64,000 bases of DNA, taken from assembly GCA_963841105.1 (NCBI GenBank), contig CAWJCB010000014.1, positions 1 through 64,000 of the forward strand, given 5' to 3'. A program made the position numbers and the translations under genes. The stretch is from VAZQ01 sp963841105 (lineage in GTDB: Bacteria > Pseudomonadota > Alphaproteobacteria > Rhizobiales > Xanthobacteraceae). Under the pieces are notes generated by a model. It was not told the DNA's origin and did no database searches. It saw only the letters and a program-made list of their open reading frames with translations. This document shows positions 56,189 to 64,000 of the stretch, one piece after another. The stretch's first letter is position 1. Each line of letters starts with the position of its first letter.

Positions 56189-56611
56189 GGCGAGAAAGAT
56201 GCAAAGCGTGGCTCATGTGAGAGCTCCCATTGTCCTGCTACCATGAATTTTCTCGGACATAATCCTGGTCTTATTATCGTACGTGCTACAATCTTGTGAG
56301 GCCGAATGTTTTGGTAGGGGCGGGTTCGAAACCCGTTATACATCCAGCCTCAACGCCGTTGCCGCTCTTGTGAAAGACCAAATGGTACATAGGTAGTTGC
56401 AGTCAAGGTAGATCAAAGTTGACCCGTTCATAGCGTCATTAATTTGTCATGAAAGGGCGTTCGCGATTGCGCACTGCGACGCCTTCCATGGAGCAGAATT
56501 TCGGAATAGGGATATCGCATCGGGGCGGGCAGACCAAGCGGCTCATAGAGAACGCACTTGTTCGCGCGGCGGGGTTTGAGTAGCAACAGGAATTAACACA
56601 GGAGGTAAACC
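56189..56611. other. Intergenic region between lemA and the DUF3597 gene
   Basis: This 423-base gap holds the divergent upstream regions of lemA and the DUF3597 gene. It contains a degenerate copy of the GC palindrome (56317-56342) and a strong ribosome-binding site CAGGAGGTAA at 56599-56608. I see no gene or convincing promoter boxes. Confidence 0.6.
56317..56342. repeat. Short GC palindrome, degenerate copy 2
   Basis: GGGGCGGGTTCGAAACCCGT followed by TATACA. It matches the copies at 48405 and 61613 except in the right arm. Confidence 0.5.
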
Positions 56612-57013
56612 ATGAGCATCTTCGGCAGTATCGCTTCGGCGATCTTTGGCAAGGGCAAGACACCCGGGGCAACGGCCGCGGTACCTGGCGCACCCGCTCC
56701 CCAAGGCACCACCACCGTGGGCGGCACCCCCGCCGTGGGCAAGGCGATGACGCAGGCAGAGGTCGAGGGCATGATCGCGAACCTCGCCAGCAAACAGGGC
56801 GAAGACTATGATTGGAAAAAATCGATCGTCGACCTGATGAAGCTGCTAAAGCTGGACAGCTCGCTCTCTGCCCGCAAGCAGCTGGCGCAGGAGCTCGGCT
56901 ACAAAGGCGATCTCAACGGCTCGGCCGAGATGAATGTCTGGCTGCACAAACAGGTCATGACCAAGCTTGCCGAGACCGGCGGCGTGGTCCCCGAGAGCCT
57001 CAAGCACGCCTGA
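56612..57013 (+). CDS. DUF3597 family protein
   Basis: MSIFGSIASAIFGKGKTPGA, an Ala/Gly/Pro-rich linker, then DYDWKKSIVDLMKLLKLDSS, LSARKQLAQELGYKGD and NGSAEMNVWLHKQVMTKLAE are the DUF3597 hallmarks. Members are small soluble helical proteins in Proteobacteria, often stress-linked, without a defined activity. It has an ideal ribosome-binding site. Confidence 0.85.
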   Translation: MSIFGSIASAIFGKGKTPGATAAVPGAPAPQGTTTVGGTPAVGKAMTQAEVEGMIANLASKQGEDYDWKKSIVDLMKLLKLDSSLSARKQLAQELGYKGDLNGSAEMNVWLHKQVMTKLAETGGVVPESLKHA

Positions 57014-57067
57014 ACGCCCTGCCTGCGCCGTCGCGGCGCAGGCAGCAAATGCCTCCACCGTCAGATC

Positions 57068-57197
57068 GTCATGCCCCGCGCATGCGGGGCATCCAGTAAT
57101 CCCGCTAGCCAAGTGAACCGCAGTGGACTGACAGGCGAGCGTGTTAGCCTCACTGAGCAGTGGCTACTGGATCGCCCGCCCAAAAGCGGGCGATGAC
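57068..57197. repeat. 130-bp palindromic intergenic repeat, copy 2
   Basis: It begins GTCATGCCCCGCGCATGCGG and ends GCGGGCGATGAC, and has the same 130-base length and end structure as the copy at 48256-48385, with a diverged middle. The end hairpins plus CCAGTA/TACTGG form the inverted termini. Confidence 0.75.
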
Positions 57198-57231
57198 GGC
57201 GGAGAATGGGACGACTAACTGAAGACACGTC

Positions 57232-58692
57232 CTAATTCTTCAGCGCGTCGCGCCAGTTCGTGGCGCCTGTGCGGGCGAGAAGTTCGGCCACATCGATCTT
57301 CTCCTCGCCGGGCACGCGAATGCGCTTGAACGTCATCTCCTGCGCATCCAATGGCTTGGTCGCATCGAGCCCCATCTTGGCGCCCACCCCATTGCGGGTC
57401 GAGGGATCGAGCTTGGAGCCCTGGCTCTCCGCCACGATCACCAGATCGCGGTCAGCCTGGAATCGGGTGGCGACAGCCCACTCCACCTCCGTCGCATTGT
57501 GGATATCGACGTCCTCGTTGACGATGACCACGTGCTTGACGTCGTAATGACCGGCGAAGGCGCCAAGCATGATGTTCTTGGCTTCGCCTTCCTGGCGCTT
57601 GCGAATTTGCACGTAGAGGTGATAGCGGCACGCACCGCCGGGCGCGAGGTGCACGTCGCGCACGTTGGGAAAGCTTCGCTGCAGATGTGACAACAGGGTC
57701 GCTTCCCGCGGAATGCCGCCAAGCAGCAGATGCTCCAGGCCGCCGCCGACGATCGTATGGAATATGGCGTCGCGCCGATGCGTGACGGCGTCGATCTCCA
57801 TCACATGCCGTAGAGCCCGCTCGCCGTAGTATTGCGGAAACTCGCCGAACGGACCTTCCGGCTCGCGCACGCCAGGCAGCAGGCGGCCTTCGATCACGAT
57901 CTCGGCGTCGGCCGGGACGCGCAAATCATTTGTCCGGCATTTGACGACGGCGACCGGCCGTCCGAGCAGCGCGCCGGCAATTTCAAGCTCATCGGCATCG
58001 ATCGGAGCGATTGCCTGCGAGGCGAGCAGGGTCAGCGGATCGACGCCGATGACGATCGCAACCGCAAGGGACAGCCCGCTCTGCTCCGCCATTTCGAAGA
58101 AGGTGTATGCATGGCGCGGCAGGAGCAGCACGCCCAACCGGTTTGGCGCACTCACCTGACAGCGATGGATTGAGACGTTCTGCTTACCGGTGCGCGGGTT
58201 GCGCGTGATCATCAGGCCGGCGCTGATGTAAGGCCCGCTGTCGTGCTCGTTATGCGTCGGGAGCGGCAGGAGGCGTTCGAGATCAACCTGCTGATGCACG
58301 ATTTCCTGCACGGGCCCGGATGCTACCTCGCGCGGAGCGATCGGATGGAGCGCGGCGTCCTGGAAGCGAGCCAGAACATCCGCCGGTGCCACACCCATGG
58401 CCTCCGCCATCCAGCTGCGATCGGATATGAGCCCTGAGACGACGGGGATAGAATGCCCGCCCGGTCGCGGGAACAAGGTTGCCCGCAGTCCATCAAGTCG
58501 TTTGGCGACCGCTGCAAGCTCGAAGCGCAGACCAATGCCGGGAGGAAGAACGGTCAGCCGGTCACGCGCGTCAAGATGATCGAGCCAGTCCCGAAGTGAG
58601 CAAACAGGCTGCGGCTTGTTGTCGCCGCGAGCCCCATCAGGCACTTCGTTTACATCTCCGCCAAGTTGAAGCGCTGCGCGAATGTCGGCCAT
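57232..58692 (-). CDS. UbiD-family decarboxylase
   Basis: The protein has the full UbiD layout: an N-terminal domain, NVSIHRCQVSAPNRLGVLLL (prenyl-FMN/metal region), EPEGPFGEFPQYYG with the catalytic acidic pair, VGGGLEHLLLGGIPREATLL, and the C-terminal VVIVNEDVDIHNATEVEWAV and TRNGVGAKMGLDATKPLD. These enzymes use prenylated FMN, made by a UbiX partner not seen here, to decarboxylate or carboxylate aromatic and unsaturated acids. At 486 aa it is of normal size. It is divergent from the acyl-CoA ligase, which suggests a shared pathway. Confidence 0.88.
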   Translation of the reverse strand: MADIRAALQLGGDVNEVPDGARGDNKPQPVCSLRDWLDHLDARDRLTVLPPGIGLRFELAAVAKRLDGLRATLFPRPGGHSIPVVSGLISDRSWMAEAMGVAPADVLARFQDAALHPIAPREVASGPVQEIVHQQVDLERLLPLPTHNEHDSGPYISAGLMITRNPRTGKQNVSIHRCQVSAPNRLGVLLLPRHAYTFFEMAEQSGLSLAVAIVIGVDPLTLLASQAIAPIDADELEIAGALLGRPVAVVKCRTNDLRVPADAEIVIEGRLLPGVREPEGPFGEFPQYYGERALRHVMEIDAVTHRRDAIFHTIVGGGLEHLLLGGIPREATLLSHLQRSFPNVRDVHLAPGGACRYHLYVQIRKRQEGEAKNIMLGAFAGHYDVKHVVIVNEDVDIHNATEVEWAVATRFQADRDLVIVAESQGSKLDPSTRNGVGAKMGLDATKPLDAQEMTFKRIRVPGEEKIDVAELLARTGATNWRDALKN

Positions 58693-58790
58693 ACTCCTCT
58701 CGATGCGAGCGGGTCACGCAGCTGTAGCATCCTCGACCGCCCCGGCCAACTCGCCTCCAGGCTCGCAACAGGTTCGCAATAGGGTTCGCA

Positions 58791-60341
58791 ATGCTTGATC
58801 TCGGCACCAGCTTTCTTGCGAGCGTCGCGCGCGATCCCGGCGCAATCGCAATCGTCGATGCCGATATGCGCCTCTCCTATCGAGACTGGTACGCTCGCAT
58901 CTCAGCCCTTGTCCACGGCTTCGATGAGCTCGGCCTTGGCCCGGGCGATCATCTCGTCACCGTGCTCGCAAACAACTGGCAGGCGGCGACCATCCACTGG
59001 GCCTGCCAGTTTGCCGGCATCATCATCACCCCTTTGAATTGGCGGTTGACCTCCGAGGATCTCGATTTCTGCCTTGCAGACGCCGAAGCCAAGGCGCTCG
59101 TCTACGAGCAACTCTCCGCCAAATCGGTGCATGATTGCGCGCAAGCGCGCGGCTGCACCCGGATTGCACTCGGGCCGCCCGCAGCGGAGGACCTCTCCTT
59201 TGCCTCGCTCGTCGGGAGGAAATCCCGAGATGTCCTGCCGCGCGTCGGGCCGGAGGCCTGGTCGGTCATGCTCTACACGTCTGGCACGACGGCGCGGCCC
59301 AAGGGAGTGCCGCGGCGCCAGCGTGCCGAACGCGCGGCGGCAGTGGCGCACGTGGCGCAAAACCTTTATGCGCTGCGCGAGCGCACGCTTGGCGTCATGC
59401 CGCTTTATCACACCATGGGTGTGCGCTCGCTGCTCGCAATGTCGCTTATTGCCGGCACCTTCGTATGCCTGCCTCGCTTCGATGCGGCGCGCGCGCTCCA
59501 GCTCATCGCAACCGAGAAGATCACCAATCTCTATCTCGTGCCGACGCTCTACCACGACCTCCTGCATCACCCGAGCTTCGCGGCGGCGGATATCAGCTCG
59601 GTACGCAAGCTCGGCTTCGCCGGCGCCCCGATGACCGACGGATTGTTGCGGGAGCTGCGCGATGCCTTCCGGCCTGACCTGTTCGTGGATCACTACGGCT
59701 CGTCGGAGATCTACACGTTCACCATCGATCAGAATGCCTCGGCGAAACCCGGCTCAGCCGGGCGCGCCGGCATCAATCAGATGGTGCGCGTCGTGCGCTT
59801 GGATGCAACGTCGGTGGACGATGCTGCGCAGCCTGGCGAGGAGGGCGAGATCATCGCGCTGGTCGCCGGGGACGAGTTGTTCGAGGGCTACTGGCGCCGC
59901 CCCGATGCGAATGCAAAGGCTTTGCGCGATGGCTGGTATTTCACCGGAGACACCGGCTTTTTCGACGCCGAGGGCGACCTGTTCGTCACCGGCCGGGTGG
60001 ATGACATGATCATCACCGGTGGAGAAAACGTTTCGCCTGTTGAGATCGAGAGCTGCCTGTCCTTGCATCCGGCCGTCTCGGAAGTCGCTGTCGTGGGACT
60101 GGCGGACGAGCGCTGGGGCAAGGCCGTCTGCGCCTTCATCAAGCGGCGGAGCCTTGTTGCGCCGGAGGATCTCGACGAATTCTGCCGCAACTCCGGGCTC
60201 GCCAATTTCAAGCGGCCGCGCCGCTATGTGTTTGTCGAGACGATCCCGAAATCGCCGGTAGGCAAGCTGCTGCGCCGCAAATTGGTCGCAGGCGAATACG
60301 AACCGGAGCGCAACAGCGCATCCACAACACAAGGCGTCTGA
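58791..60341 (+). CDS. Acyl-/aryl-CoA synthetase (AMP-dependent ligase)
   Basis: The P-loop MLYTSGTTARPKGVPRRQ, the adenine-site motif DHYGSSEIYTFT, DGWYFTGDTGFFDAEG, the hinge GRVDDMIITGGENVSPVEIE and the catalytic Lys in IPKSPVGKLLRRKL are all present. The enzyme activates a carboxylic acid to its CoA thioester via an acyl-AMP. It starts at ATG 58791, 98 bases from the UbiD gene start, and is followed at once by an enoyl-CoA hydratase, so a beta-oxidation-like or aromatic catabolic route is likely. Confidence 0.88.
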   Translation: MLDLGTSFLASVARDPGAIAIVDADMRLSYRDWYARISALVHGFDELGLGPGDHLVTVLANNWQAATIHWACQFAGIIITPLNWRLTSEDLDFCLADAEAKALVYEQLSAKSVHDCAQARGCTRIALGPPAAEDLSFASLVGRKSRDVLPRVGPEAWSVMLYTSGTTARPKGVPRRQRAERAAAVAHVAQNLYALRERTLGVMPLYHTMGVRSLLAMSLIAGTFVCLPRFDAARALQLIATEKITNLYLVPTLYHDLLHHPSFAAADISSVRKLGFAGAPMTDGLLRELRDAFRPDLFVDHYGSSEIYTFTIDQNASAKPGSAGRAGINQMVRVVRLDATSVDDAAQPGEEGEIIALVAGDELFEGYWRRPDANAKALRDGWYFTGDTGFFDAEGDLFVTGRVDDMIITGGENVSPVEIESCLSLHPAVSEVAVVGLADERWGKAVCAFIKRRSLVAPEDLDEFCRNSGLANFKRPRRYVFVETIPKSPVGKLLRRKLVAGEYEPERNSASTTQGV

Positions 60342-60342
60342 C

Positions 60343-61143
60343 ATGAGCTTCGCCGCTGTCGATCCTCGCCTGGCCACGCTTGACGGATTTCGCGTCGAGA
60401 TCAACGCTTCGCGCGAACGCGCCGACATCATTCTGGATCGACCTCCCTTCAACATCGTTTCGATGCCGCAGCGCGACCAGCTTCGCCTGGTCTTCGAGAG
60501 CCTGGACGAGGACTCGCGCGTTCGCGTCATCGTCTTGCGCGCAATGGGCGAGCATTTCTCGAGCGGCGGGAATATCAAGGGCTTCCTGGAGGCGACCCCC
60601 GAGCACGTCTCCAAGCTCGCCTGGAACATTGCCGCGCCGGCGCGCTGCGCCAAGCCGGTGATTGCCGCCAACCGCGGATATTGCTTCGGCGTCGGTTTCG
60701 AGCTGTCGCTCGCGTGCGACTTTCGGATCGCCTCCGAAACCTGCTTCTATGCGCTGCCGGAGCAGCGCCTCGGGCAAATCCCCGGATCAGGCGGTTCGGC
60801 GCGGCTGCAGAAGATCATCGGCATCACCCGAACCAAGGACATGGTCATGCGCTCGCGCCGGATAACGGCGCGCCAGGCGTATGATTGGGGCATCGCCACC
60901 GACTGTGTCCCGGATGCCCAGCTGGACACCGCGACCGATGCGCTGGTGGACGAGTTGCGGGCGTTCTCGCCTCTGGCACAGCGCACGGCCAAGAAGCTTT
61001 TGAACGACACCGAAGACGCGACGCTCTCAACTGCCATCGAGCTTGAGGGTCATTGCTACAGCCGCCTGCGGCAGTCCGGCGATTTCCGCGAGGGCGTAGA
61101 GGCCTTCCACGCCAAGCGCCCGGCAGAATTCAAGGGAAGCTGA
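60343..61143 (+). CDS. Enoyl-CoA hydratase/isomerase family protein
   Basis: The crotonase pattern is clear: oxyanion-hole segments EHFSSGGNIKGFLEA and GYCFGVGFELSLACDFRIAS, then PEQRLGQIPGSGGSARLQKI. It lies one base after the CoA ligase and probably hydrates, isomerises or cleaves its product. The first catalytic Glu position carries an uncommon residue, so a specialised crotonase (for example isomerase or ring hydrolase) is possible. Confidence 0.85.
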   Translation: MSFAAVDPRLATLDGFRVEINASRERADIILDRPPFNIVSMPQRDQLRLVFESLDEDSRVRVIVLRAMGEHFSSGGNIKGFLEATPEHVSKLAWNIAAPARCAKPVIAANRGYCFGVGFELSLACDFRIASETCFYALPEQRLGQIPGSGGSARLQKIIGITRTKDMVMRSRRITARQAYDWGIATDCVPDAQLDTATDALVDELRAFSPLAQRTAKKLLNDTEDATLSTAIELEGHCYSRLRQSGDFREGVEAFHAKRPAEFKGS

Positions 61144-61675
61144 ACACAAAAACCAGACAAGGAAATCCGACGAGATGACCAGACGCAGTACCTGGGTTAA
61201 TCCCTCCCCCGCTTGCGCGAGCTTGGATTTCCCCTGTTGCTTTCTGCTGACGACTCTTTTATGTTCTTGATTTGTTCTCAACAGCGAGTAACAACCATGC
61301 CGACGAAGGCAGAAACCAGTCGCCCGCATGAAGCTTCGGGAACTGCTCGGCCCCTGCCACTGCTGCGATCGGAGAAGCAGAGGTCTTACAGCGAGGTGTT
61401 GGCCCGCTTGACGCCGTGCCTGCAACCGCAGGATTGGATGCTTGGTCTCGCCGCAACGCGCGCTGCGGAATTTTGCCGACATCAAGCGCCGGGCAGGGCC
61501 ATGTCGCCTTGACGTTTTGACAAAACGAACCCAAATTCTAAAAGCAATTCAGGAGCTTAAGATTTTTCGTCAGGGGCAAAATGCGCAAGCGAGCGCAGAT
61601 CAGGATCGCAGAGGGGCGGGTTTGAAACCCGCCCCTACATCCTCTCACGTCGTACTAGCACTCGCCGCGCTTGTA
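61144..61675. other. Gene-poor stretch with possible degraded ORF and GC palindrome
   Basis: No clear gene is seen. From ATG 61297, MPTKAETSRPHEASGTARPL and SEKQRSYSEVLARLTPCLQP recall small conserved rhizobial proteins, but the sequence decays after QDWM, so it may be a remnant. The GC palindrome (61613-61639) lies near the right end, just before the signal peptide of the TTT receptor. Confidence 0.4.
61613..61639. repeat. Short GC palindrome, copy 3
   Basis: GGGGCGGGTTTGAAACCCGC followed by CCCTACA, nearly identical to the copy at 48405-48430. It lies in frame just upstream of the receptor's hydrophobic leader and may have replaced the natural start region. Confidence 0.65.
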
Positions 61676-62611
61676 ATGGTGCTTAGCGTTGCGCGGGCCG
61701 ACGCACAGACCTACCCAACCAAGCCCATTCAAGTGATCATTCCCTTTGCCGGGGGCAGCGCCAGCGATGTGGTCACGCGCATCGTGCTCGATCGGGCAGC
61801 CAAATCGATCGGCCAGCCTTTCGTCGTGGAAAACCGACCGGGAGCGGGCGGAAATACCGGGACCATGGCAGCAGCACGAGCCGCTCCCGACGGCTACACC
61901 CTGGTCGCGACCGGCTCCGGCTCCGCGGCCGTCAACAAGACGCTCTACCGCGACCTCGGTTACGATCCGCAGGCGGACTTCGAGCCTATTTCGTTGATCG
62001 GGGTTTTCCCGATCGTCATCGTGGCCAGCGCAAAGCTTCCTGTGAAGACGCTGAGCGAGATGATCGCCTACGCGAAGACGCGGCCGGATACCCTGAACTA
62101 TGGCTCGGTCGGCATCGGCAGCTCGCAGCACCTGGCCGGCGCCTATTTCGAGCAGGTCGCCGGCGTCAAGCTCGTCCACGTCCCCTATCGCAACATTGCG
62201 CAATACACAGGTGACCTGATTTCAGGCGCGGTGCCGCTCGGCTTCCAATGGCTTCCGAACGTGCTCGCCGCGCTCAACAGCGGTGGCGCCAACGCGCTTG
62301 CAGTCGCACACAAGAGCCGAATGGCTGCGCTGCCCGCAGTTCCCACCGCGGCGGAGGCGGGCGTTCCCAACTACGAGGTCTCGGGATGGTTCGTGATGTT
62401 GGCGCCGCGCGGCACGCCGCGCGCGATCGTGACCAAGCTCAACGCGGCGCTCAACGCCGCGCTCGCCGATGGCGCCGTGCGCGAGAGGTTCACCGAGCAG
62501 GGCGCCGAGCCGATCATCATGAGCCCCGATGAGCTTGCAAGGTTCATGTCGTCCGAAGCAACGAAATGGGCGGAGATTATCGCCAAGGCCGGGATCCCGC
62601 AGATCCAATAA
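61676..62611 (+). CDS. Tripartite tricarboxylate transporter receptor (Bug family)
   Basis: The mature domain is typical: QTYPTKPIQVIIPFAGGSAS, RPGAGGNTGTMAAARAAPDG, LNYGSVGIGSSQHLAG and VPTAAEAGVPNYEVSGWFVM. Bug receptors bind carboxylates in the periplasm for TctAB-type permeases or as orphan sensors. I take ATG 61676, but the leader (VVLALAALVMVLSVARADA) extends upstream in frame without a good start codon, and the GC palindrome lies just before it, so the original start may be lost. The frame is open back to 61442. Its stop overlaps the monooxygenase ATG by one base. Confidence 0.8.
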   Translation: MVLSVARADAQTYPTKPIQVIIPFAGGSASDVVTRIVLDRAAKSIGQPFVVENRPGAGGNTGTMAAARAAPDGYTLVATGSGSAAVNKTLYRDLGYDPQADFEPISLIGVFPIVIVASAKLPVKTLSEMIAYAKTRPDTLNYGSVGIGSSQHLAGAYFEQVAGVKLVHVPYRNIAQYTGDLISGAVPLGFQWLPNVLAALNSGGANALAVAHKSRMAALPAVPTAAEAGVPNYEVSGWFVMLAPRGTPRAIVTKLNAALNAALADGAVRERFTEQGAEPIIMSPDELARFMSSEATKWAEIIAKAGIPQIQ

Positions 62612-63798
62612 TGGCCGGCACAGACCGCGTCTTGATCGCCGGCGCCGGTCCAGCCGGATTGGTGGCGGCGGCAAATCTGGTGCGCCATGGCGTCCCGGTC
62701 ACGGTATTCGAGGCCGGCTCCGATCTGAGCGACGAATCCCGCGCCTCCACGTTCCATCCTCCCACCCTCGACATGCTCGAACGGCTGGGCGCCGCGGCAC
62801 CGCTCATTGCGCAAGGATTGCAGGCGCCAAAATTCCAGTATCGCAGCAAGGGGCAAGGAATTTTGGGAGAGTTCGATTTCTCCGCGCTCGCCGGCGTCAC
62901 AGCGCATCCATACCGCGTGCAATGCGAGCAGTCGAAGCTCACGCGCATTCTTTTACGCCTGCTCTCAGGACAGGCGAACTTTGACATTGCGTTCGACAGT
63001 CGTGTTGTGGATGTCAGCCAGGACGCATCCGGAGCCGCCGTTGTGGTTGAGCACGGGGCACGCACGTCGACGTGCTCCGGACGGTGGCTGATCGGGGCTG
63101 ACGGCGCGCGCAGCGGCGTGCGGCAGGCGCTGGGTATCGCGTTCGAAGGCTTTACCTGGCCGGAGCGCTTTCTCGTCGTCAGCACGCCATTTGATTTCGC
63201 GGCTGTCATCCCCGGCCTTGTCGCCGTGAGTTATGTGTGCGACGCCGAACGCTGGCATTTCCTGCTGCGGATTCCCGGTTTGTGCCGGGTTATGTTTCCT
63301 GTTGCGGCCGATGAAAGCGACGAGCTCGCGCTAAACCCCGTTTTCGCGCAATCCCTTCTCGCAACGGTGGTGCCTGGCATCACGGATTTCGAAATAGCGC
63401 ATGTCACGCTCTACAAGGTGCATCAGCGCGTGGCGACGTCTTTCCATGTCGGGCGCGCATTCCTGGTCGGCGATGCCGCCCATATCAACAATCCACTGGG
63501 CGGCATGGGCATGAACGGCGGTATCCATGACGCGGTAAATCTGACGGAGCGCATGGCGGAAGTCTGGCACGGGAGCAAAGCGGCCTGCGAGCTCCAGGGT
63601 TATGAGCGCCAACGCCGCTCGGTCACGCTCGAATACATCCAGACGCAAACCATCCAGAACAAGCGCAATCTTGAGTCGGATGGCACCGCGTTCAAGCGGG
63701 AGCTCGCCGGGATTGCCGCCGATCCGCGTCGCACCTACGACTATCTCCTGCGGGTCTCCATGATCGCAAGCCTGCGCCGCGCGGAGGAACTGGGATAG
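62611..63798 (+). CDS. FAD-dependent monooxygenase (PHBH-like group)
   Basis: RVLIAGAGPAGLVAAANLVR is the FAD-binding GxGxxG motif, GRWLIGADGARSGVRQALGI the DG motif, and VGRAFLVGDAAHINNPLGGM the GD motif of single-component aromatic hydroxylases. At 395 aa it has the usual length. These enzymes use NAD(P)H and O2 to hydroxylate aromatic rings. Overlap with the receptor gene and the nearby CoA ligase, hydratase and UbiD genes support a role in aromatic-acid breakdown. Confidence 0.87.
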   Translation: MAGTDRVLIAGAGPAGLVAAANLVRHGVPVTVFEAGSDLSDESRASTFHPPTLDMLERLGAAAPLIAQGLQAPKFQYRSKGQGILGEFDFSALAGVTAHPYRVQCEQSKLTRILLRLLSGQANFDIAFDSRVVDVSQDASGAAVVVEHGARTSTCSGRWLIGADGARSGVRQALGIAFEGFTWPERFLVVSTPFDFAAVIPGLVAVSYVCDAERWHFLLRIPGLCRVMFPVAADESDELALNPVFAQSLLATVVPGITDFEIAHVTLYKVHQRVATSFHVGRAFLVGDAAHINNPLGGMGMNGGIHDAVNLTERMAEVWHGSKAACELQGYERQRRSVTLEYIQTQTIQNKRNLESDGTAFKRELAGIAADPRRTYDYLLRVSMIASLRRAEELG

Positions 63799-63805
63799 TC
63801 CTGAC

Positions 63806-64000
63806 CTATCCCGCGGCGCCCGACATTCCGGCGGACCCTTCCAGTCCATAGGCGGCGAGCTTGTGGATGTCGCGCTCGCCCCGCCTCGCGGCTTCGATGA
63901 TTCGTTTGGCGACGAGCTCGCGAAACGAGTGGTCCTCGTTGGCGCCTATCGCCTTCTCGTATGCCAAGCCCAAAAGACGCGTCGTCTCTGGATCAAAGGC
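63806..64000 (-). CDS. Partial gene, C-terminal 64 residues of a small conserved protein
   Basis: The - strand is open from the right edge to TAG (CTA at 63806-63808) and reads AFDPETTRLLGLAYEKAIGA, NEDHSFRELVAKRIIEAARR, GERDIHKLAAYGLEG. It is a charged helical sequence of the kind found in small conserved rhizobial hypothetical proteins. The start lies beyond the window. It converges on the monooxygenase gene with seven bases between the stops. Confidence 0.65.
   Translation of the reverse strand, partial: AFDPETTRLLGLAYEKAIGANEDHSFRELVAKRIIEAARRGERDIHKLAAYGLEGSAGMSGAAG

Noticed and set aside
61027..61534. Minus-strand ORFs opposite the end of the hydratase gene
   Set aside because: They are Arg/Ser/Gln-rich without motifs and overlap a real gene; the region more likely holds a decayed + strand fragment.
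1..64000. CRISPR arrays, rRNA genes, insertion sequences and an integrase
   Set aside because: I looked for regularly spaced repeats, conserved rRNA blocks, DDE transposases and tyrosine or serine integrase motifs and saw none. The tandem units at 37530 and 53517 are too short and too few to be CRISPR.

Overview
The window joins two unrelated kinds of DNA. Positions 1 to about 40,800 look like part of a bacteriophage genome. It is densely packed with short genes, mostly on the + strand, and many start codons overlap the previous stop (ATGA, GTGA or TTGA). There are many small unknown proteins, numerous Cys-pair (zinc-ribbon) proteins and virus-typical enzymes: MazG-like pyrophosphohydrolase, ThyX, Dam methylase, a Dda/RecD-like helicase, a sigma factor, a DnaA-domain-IV-like protein and a Lar-like protein. 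From about 40,900 to 64,000 the DNA is GC-rich and chromosomal, of a type seen in Alphaproteobacteria. Rhizobiales (Bradyrhizobium-like) is my inference from gene content: SoxC, several Tat-exported enzymes, a tripartite tricarboxylate receptor, HdeD, DUF4126, DUF3597, LemA/TPM genes, a tRNA-Ile(CAU) and intergenic palindromic repeats. I see no integrase, attachment repeat or transposase at the join, so an assembly chimera is at least as likely as an integrated prophage.

Phage layout. 1-31.7 kb (+ strand): replication, nucleotide metabolism, transcription and sugar-modification genes. These include five recognisable glycosyltransferase genes (one with two tandem catalytic domains), a TPR fragment, a radical SAM protein and two methyltransferase-like proteins. 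Among them are a membrane/periplasm cassette (4,974-6,920) ending in a TAXI-type solute-binding protein and a perfect 16-bp hairpin, and a sedolisin-type protease (30,267). A bidirectional terminator (31,721-31,754) separates this block from a - strand block (31,775-35,481): secreted protein, papain-like protease, two-domain beta-rich protein, lipoprotein-like protein, multi-pass membrane protein and winged-helix regulator. A divergent control region with several dyads (35,482-35,778) follows. The + strand block 35,779-40,800 is the likely virion module: a membrane protein, an abundant-looking protein sharing a domain with the - strand two-domain protein, three adjacent proteins with the same N-terminal tag (..NWSR), a transglutaminase-like protein and a Pro-rich structural-type protein cut at the join. 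No terminase, portal, tail or HK97-type capsid gene is recognisable here, so the virion type is open.

Bacterial layout. FAD-linked oxidase, tRNA-Ile, amidohydrolase, HdeD-like protein, esterase, SoxC plus a monohaem cytochrome, SDR, 2,4-dienoyl-CoA-reductase-like flavoprotein, Tat-exported ThDP enzyme plus cytochrome c, DUF4126, TPM-TPM-LemA operon (-), DUF3597, UbiD decarboxylase (-) divergent from an acyl-CoA ligase/enoyl-CoA hydratase pair, a TTT receptor, an FAD monooxygenase and a partial gene at the right edge. The 57-64 kb part reads as a catabolic cluster for an aromatic or other organic acid.

Sequence quality. At least six genes, in both halves, are interrupted by single-base shifts that restore good protein sequence in the next frame, mostly by removing one base from a short homopolymer. 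I read these as probable consensus errors rather than biology; affected genes are marked.
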